This document shows positions 58,650 through 64,000 of a stretch of 64,000 nucleotides of DNA, one piece after another. The DNA is from Anaspis maculata (Eukaryota > Arthropoda > Insecta > Coleoptera > Scraptiidae), in assembly GCA_949128115.1 (NCBI GenBank), contig OX421964.1, positions 16,392,892 through 16,456,891 on the forward strand, written 5' to 3'. Under the pieces are notes generated by a model. That model saw nothing but the letters and a program-made list of their open reading frames with translations. It had not been told where the DNA came from and did no database searches. Both the position numbers and the translations under genes were made by a program. How positions within the stretch are numbered: the first letter of the stretch is position 1; each line of letters opens with the position of its first letter.

Positions 58650-59414
58650 AAAGTTGCGGAGAAAAACGAGACACTTCAAACGATGGAGTTCTCTTGAGTC
58701 GGAGCACTGGCGCATACAACATAAATTTTGACCACTGTTTTGTCTATTTGCAATTAACTATAATTTACCCTCTACTGGTTCAGCCAGCAAACTCTTCCAA
58801 GCAAAGGTAAATATCCTTCGTGTTTTTTTTAGATATTTAGTACTTTCTGCTCGTACCAGCTTAAACGAAGCAAAGCGTAATAATACCATTGTGGTTTTAA
58901 CAAACAGAAACAATCACGGAAGGAGCGAGTCTAGCCGTCTTTGAAGTCACTGATGTGCCTAGCTGAACTGCAGTGTTAATTGTGAAAGCCGGCATGCATT
59001 CTCTTGTTCCCCTGTTGTGTCTTTTTTTTTCGTTAGGTCTCATTTGTTTGTTTGTCACGAGGTTTGCTAAAATGTTTTTTGATTGTGATTGGTAAGATGA
59101 ATTACCTACCTTTAGAAAAATTCACCAGAATTCCAGTGGTGGTGTGTAAAAGTTGCAGTGCTTCTTTAATCCTCACAAGAATCGCACTAGCATAATGCTG
59201 AATTTTTATTTGTTCCTATTTATGTCATATCCAGAGGTCGATCTAGCTCTATTTTTATGAATGCTTTTGATATCCACGATCAAAGACAGATCGAATACAT
59301 AGATAGGTAGTTTTTGCTAATGAGCTTTTGCCTAGAGATACCTAGGTTGAGCATGTGGAGCCATTCAGTATTATTGCAAACACAAACCCCTCAAATTTCA
59401 GATATAGACTGAAA
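58650..59414 (+). promoter_or_regulatory. OR3 5' region, conserved with OR1
   Basis: The region aligns with 20945-21785. It shares the GGTTCAGCCAGC block, CCAGTGGTGGTGTGT, ATGAATGCTTTTGATATCCA (near 59256) and TTTTTGCTAATGAGCTTTT. This is likely receptor promoter and 5' UTR carried along in the gene duplication. Confidence 0.5.
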
Positions 59415-62400
59415 ATGCAAGGTGAGAGATTATATTGAAGCCACCCGCATTTGGCGGGCCGAAAATATTCCGGAGGAAAATAATTCAAAGCCGTGAAATC
59501 GAGGTATGAGAATGTGAATATTCAGAGTCAAGGCATCATTAAAAGATGTCGCTAGCTATTTAATTCATTCGTGTAAATCCCGCAAAGCTCTATAACATAA
59601 TTTACTGGCCCATCATCGATATTCAACAACCGCTCCTGCTTGACGCCCGACGAAATGGTGAATTGGTGCATATGAAGTAAAGCACCCGCACATCAACCAG
59701 TTAGTTGCTGCCGTACTCCTGCCGTGTTGACGTTCCGCCCGCCGCCCGCCCGCTACCATCCGATTCACACGTGTCAGCACCGCCGGTCGCATTCTCCAGC
59801 GCACTTCTCAGATTACCTGAGCTGTGTATACACCGTTCGCGATCGTTCTGGATGCAATAAAATATTCCGAATTGCTGGGAATGGAGGATATCGCCGGAGA
59901 TTGACCGTGGTACCTGGACCAATCCTCCTGGGCTGCCGTCCGCTCCCGACTTGTCACGTCCGCTGCCGAGTGCTTCTGCGGGCCTGTTGGCGAAGAGTTT
60001 TAGTCCCCTTCGAGGAAGCTGAGTTAGAACCCGTTTATGTTGCGTCGCGACCCTCCTAGAGGCCGAAGCGTCGAAGCCCCAATGATGAGTCCCAGCCCAC
60101 TTGGAAAATGACGAGTCGATTTCCCCCGGCTGATGTGTCTCAAAGGCCCCCTGGAGAAAGCCGAGTTGGAACCCTTCGGAGTCGTGTTTTGGTCCCCTTG
60201 GGGGCACGCTGAGTCGAGAACCCTCCAGGTTGAGTTTTGACCCTCCGAGAGACTGATGAGTTGCTTCCCCCGTTGAGTTGCAACCCGTCTCTAGGATGTC
60301 GAGTCAGAGCCCTTGGATGTTGAGTCTTGATCCGCCTTCAGGTGTCGAGTCAGAGCCCTCCGACGATGAGTTCCAGCCCTTTTTCCAGGTCGATGTGCCA
60401 AGACCCTTCCGGTGTTGAGTTTCGACCCTTCTCCAAGTCGTAGAGTTGGGACCCGTTGACGAAGTGTTTCGAACCCCCTCCAGGATGCTGAGTCGCGTTC
60501 CCTCCACGGTGAGTTCTAGCCCACCTCGAGGATGTCGAGTTGAAACCCCTAATTGAACCAGGCCCGATAGAAATGAGGTCTCTCGTTTCGGTATCTCGTG
60601 TGGCGCAGTGATGACCTCGACGAGCGGGAGGTTAGTCTTGGTGAGTTGGGATAGTTGCTTACGGTTAGGCTTTGTCGTGAAAAATGTATGATGGGGCTCA
60701 CGCGTGCGTTCTGAATCTGCCTGCACGTGCTGGTGTCTGCGCTACTGTCTGCCGTCAGGTACAGCCACTGGCAAGCCTCGTCCTTTGTTGGATACCTTCA
60801 TAGAAAGGTATTCGCGCTCTTGGGCCCTCTGGACTGGGCTTTGTGACTGCGGTACTCAGAGCACCGGACCTAGTGGGTTAGGTCCTGGAAACTCGCGGGT
60901 GAGCTTCCTCTGCGTTTTTGAAGCTCCTAGTTATTCGGAAAATGTAAATTTTGAGAACTACGTGAAAAATCAAGTAATTGAAATAAAATAGAATCGCGTT
61001 TGTATCGGGGTTCGGACCCTGCCGTAGAGTCGCAATTGTTGATCGGATTGATGGACACCCCCCCCCCCCCCCTCCTTGAAACTAATAATTTTGTTTTAGC
61101 GCCACGACAGTTCCGGATATTTCCATGTAGAGTTGTCCCGGGAATGGGAACGTTCTTATTCAAAACTGATGAATTCATGCCGGTACCCAGCGACGCCACC
61201 GTTCAGATAGGGACTTTGTAAAAATGAATTGTTATTAGAGCTCGATCAGGAATAGTGTAGACGGCGATTATTTCGCGTTAGGGCAAAGATTATTTCGACG
61301 CCTCTCCGCATCGGCTTTTCGACGAACACCCTGTGTAGTCAATTCTCTGCGTTTTGTTTTTCCTGACTGCGGCCTTCTCTCACAAATTGCGAAACAACAA
61401 CGAACTAGCGCGTATACGGGGCCTGCTCAAAACGTTCTTCACATTAAATTAGTACCTTGACTTGAGTAATTGGTTCGCGTACACCATCGGTTCGAAAGTT
61501 TTTGGAAGGGCGAAATTTGGTTCAATATTTCCGGTTATAGGCACTTTCGATCACGGGAATCTTTCTGAGCGTTGGGGGCAATTCACGGCGAAAACAGGTT
61601 CAAAGCCCCCACAAAGGCCAGCCATATCCAATCCCTTCCAAACGGGCAAAAGAGAACCATAGCCCAAAAAGAGCGTTAGCCTTTGAAAAGAGGCTCCACA
61701 AAAAGGGGGCCACCGCACACACCGGCCCACAAATCTTAGATTGCATTCGTGGTCGAAGTCACTCTTCTCTTTGCAGTGCCTTGAAGCCGGGCCTAACCCT
61801 AACATAACCTCTAACACTAACATAAATGTTGGATCTGATTTGGCCACAAAAAGAACTTTGAGCCGCGAAAGCCAGCCAGAATTAAATGTCGGTCAAGGTG
61901 TAGAGTCAGGTGTTCGTCGGAGGGTTGGGGTGTTGGGACGTCTGAAATAATTAGGGGAAATTACCTCTTCGGTAATAGGTTAGATCTTTTAGATAATTTA
62001 GCCTGCGATGTGAAGGTAGGACTAGGTATAGGAGCGAGCCATTATTTAAACATTTTGAATTGTACATAGAAGTCAATAGATTGATGTTACGTTAAAATTT
62101 TATATTGTGTCTTATTGCGTTCAAACTCGTAGTCAGACCTGTCTCAACAATCTCGAGAACTCTATAATCGAACAACAAGAAGAGAGGCACAACGGGATGT
62201 CGTCCTGATACTAGATGATCATCGGCCAAGCGGTTCCAAAAGCGGGAAGAATGATTTAATTCAAATAAGTTGAATTAAATGCCAGTATAATGGGTTGCCT
62301 ACCCATTCGGGGGTACAAGACGATAGCTGGGGTCGTTTCAATATTCATGTCGATAAAAGCACTAAAATTCATGTTACTTTTCCTTTTTCAGATGATTGCT

Positions 62401-63234
62401 TATTCATGTTACGATTTTTTGGTTGCGATATTTTTCGACCAAAACTCGTCCGTTTATACTTATATTTTTTCGCTTGCGCATGCTCATTATTCACTGCAGT
62501 CTACGTTTACCAATTTCTGTTCAATCTGAATGCAGAACAGTGCATAAACTTTTTACCATCACTCTTCTTTTTAATCTACGTAAGTAACGATTTTGCCGCC
62601 GTTTTATTTTTTCTCATTCTTGAATTTGCCAAAATGAACACAGTTAAATTTGTAGTGTTTTCAGGTTTATAACGTTGACCTAAATTTACTGTTCAAGAAC
62701 CATATAATTTCCGACATAAGTGCGGATTTTCATCTGTGGTCGATAGATGGTGCGGAATCTTACAAAGACATCAAAAAAGAATGCCGTAACGCCAAGCTTT
62801 ACGTCGTTTTTCACTTGATCGTGTCCGTCGCGGTGGCCTCATGTGTTTGCATCAAGGACGAAAGCCAAAAACAGCTCTATCTGTTTTTCTACTTGGCCAA
62901 TCAATTTCTGCCCGATCATTACGATGTCATCACTGCACCAATGCGGATCGCTGTATTTCCGATGGTTTACATGCTGACAGTGCATGCGTTTCAGTTGCTG
63001 TATTTCAGCAAACACGCCGGCTTTCAGGTCCAGCTCCTGCTCGAACATGTACGAAGAATATCCGATGACCGCAATCAGAAATTGGTGAGTTCCAGACTGA
63101 AGTTGTGCTCCATGCGCTATGTGGAAATCAAAGAGTGGATCGCGAAGAAGAACGGAGAGGTCGGAATTTCGCTGCTTACATTTTCAATCGCCGGCACTCT
63201 TTTGGGCATCTGCTTGGTTTGTTATTCGTTTCAG
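59415..63234 (+). CDS. Odorant-receptor-like 7TM protein, copy 3 (OR3), 3' partial
   Basis: This is a third paralogue. Exon 1 is 59415-59421 (ATGCAAG|GTGAGA), exon 2 62392-62579 and exon 3 62665-63234 (ending TTTCAG|GTAAGC). Lengths 188 and 570 and phases match OR1 and OR2. Encoded DDCLFMLRFFGCDIFRP, then LLYFSKHAGFQVQLLLEHVRR and RYVEIKEWIAKKNGE are shared. No stops occur. Exons 4-6 (111, 156 and 57 nt) are expected to the right of the window; I see none before 64000. Intron 1 is enlarged to 2970 nt by an insertion, compared with 62 nt in OR2. Whether exon 1 is still spliced to exon 2 is unproven. Confidence 0.82.
59438..62341. mobile_element. ~2.9 kb insertion in OR3 intron 1
   Basis: The OR2 intron reads GTTATATTCATG at this point. 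In OR3 the left junction is ..GATTATAT|TGAAGCC and the right is GTTTCA|ATATTCATG, so ATAT is duplicated and the insert has TGAA..TTCA ends. The right ~1.5 kb recurs at 31636-33105. The left part holds a GC-rich minisatellite. No LTR pair, transposase or RT was recognised. It may be a non-autonomous element or a composite. Confidence 0.55.
59990..60560. repeat. GC-rich degenerate minisatellite
   Basis: Units of roughly 30-36 bp follow the consensus CTCCAGGATG-TGAGTTG-AACCC, with variants such as TCGAGTCAGAGCCCT and TTGAGTTTCGACCCTTC. About 15 units can be counted by eye. Minus-strand frames through it stay open for 140-168 codons but only repeat Arg/Gly/Ser/Thr-rich segments, so I do not call a gene. 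Confidence 0.7.
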
Positions 63235-64000
63235 GTAAGCATGAGTGTGGGGTATTGCTCTGAACAATGACTAGCATAATGTTGGATAGAAAAATTTGTG
63301 CCCTCCCACCTGCTCTGGCAAAATAGAGCGACACTTCGGGGAGCTCCGCTAATACATCAGCCCCATCCACCCCTTTCAACTGCGTTGTGCCGAAATAATT
63401 CAAGCTTGTTGAATTGGTGCAGCTTGTTCTTATAAATGAATAAAGTCACGCAAGATAAAAGATACCAACAGAAAGACATAACACGACAATTTTACTACAC
63501 TTAAATTTATTGAACCCACAAAATTTGGACAGAGAGAAACAAATTGATACACAGGTCTTTCCTTAATACTACCCTAGTCAGTGGGAGATTCCTTTGAACA
63601 TGCTATCTCAATTTGGATCACAGTTCTTTACTCGATTAGATCAATCTGAATCCTTTCTTATGTCGTTGCACCGAAGCACTCAGACCTGTGACGCCCTTCA
63701 AATATATTGCGGTCGCAGCCCACCACGTAAGTTATGTTGAATTAGATTACAACCCTTCGGTTTAATCGTTTCGACCGAGACCGTGTTGTGTCGGTGATAG
63801 TAGTAGATGTCTTTGAAGTTGGGCTAAATGTACCGTTACCGCCTATGGGTTAAACTTGTGACATTACAGTGCCTTCACGCTGCCGTCTTCTTGATTTAGA
63901 GATTGGTCAGACATCCGGCTTCACAAAACTTTCTTTGAAAATTTGAGATGTCACACATTTTTTCTTGTTCATCTAGTTTATTGCTATAAAATTTCGACAA
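63235..64000. other. OR3 intron or 3' side, nothing recognised
   Basis: By analogy with OR1, whose third intron is ~890 nt, this is probably OR3 intron 3 running off the window. No exon matching N-T-V-I-E-S-R is visible. Confidence 0.4.

Noticed and set aside
59701..60726. Long minus-strand frames (168 and 140 codons)
   Set aside because: They coincide with the GC-rich minisatellite and adjoining GC-rich DNA, and translate to repeat-derived low-complexity segments.
1..64000. CRISPR arrays, rRNA, operons or bacterial-type signals
   Set aside because: No direct-repeat/spacer pattern and no rRNA motif; intron-containing genes show eukaryotic DNA.

Overview
This window looks like a stretch of arthropod, probably hemipteran, nuclear DNA. 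The evidence is spliced genes with GT-AG introns, insect-type odorant receptors, SLC17 and THAP/P-element genes, AT-rich intergenic DNA, dispersed AGGTACCTA-type motifs and a heavy mixed transposon load. A whitefly-like genome would fit, but the species is an inference; no marker gene fixes it.

Host genes are few. At 2487-3672 (+) lie the last three exons of an SLC17-type (sialin/phosphate-cotransporter-like) MFS transporter. Three paralogous odorant-receptor-like genes dominate the right half: OR1 (+, 21786-31364), OR2 (-, 35773-37785, convergent with OR1) and OR3 (+, from 59415, running off the right edge). Exon lengths and phases agree between copies: 188, 570, 111, 156 and 57 nt after a tiny first exon. 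OR1 and OR2 can be assembled as full-length receptors of about 362-370 aa. A P-element-like THAP transposase with a large intact ORF occupies 5536-9666.

The rest is nested mobile DNA. (1) 12.9-20.9 kb: the 3' end of a LINE, a BEL-like LTR/primer-site remnant and a decayed Ty3/Gypsy element whose RNase H segment is tandemly repeated. (2) 21.8-29.1 kb: a 7.3 kb element with ~440 bp terminal inverted repeats sits in OR1 intron 1. It carries pieces of an uncharacterised conserved cysteine-rich protein gene and is itself invaded by two hAT elements, a TTAA-flanked palindromic MITE and two foldback elements. (3) 40.3-49.6 kb: a LINE whose YADD motif is split by an env-bearing Gypsy (errantivirus-like) provirus with nearly identical LTRs. 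The provirus has lost integrase and carries its own insertions. (4) 49.7-53.4 kb: a Gypsy remnant holding a second copy of the same long-TIR element. (5) 53.4-56.1 kb: a BEL/Pao remnant. (6) 56.8-58.1 kb: a Tc1-like remnant. (7) 59.4-62.4 kb: a ~2.9 kb insertion in OR3 intron 1, with a GC-rich minisatellite, whose right half recurs downstream of OR1.

The paralogous receptors act as empty-site references: intron 1 is only 62 nt in OR2, which makes the insertions in OR1 and OR3 readable to the base. All coordinates come from reading the sequence by eye; no similarity search was run.
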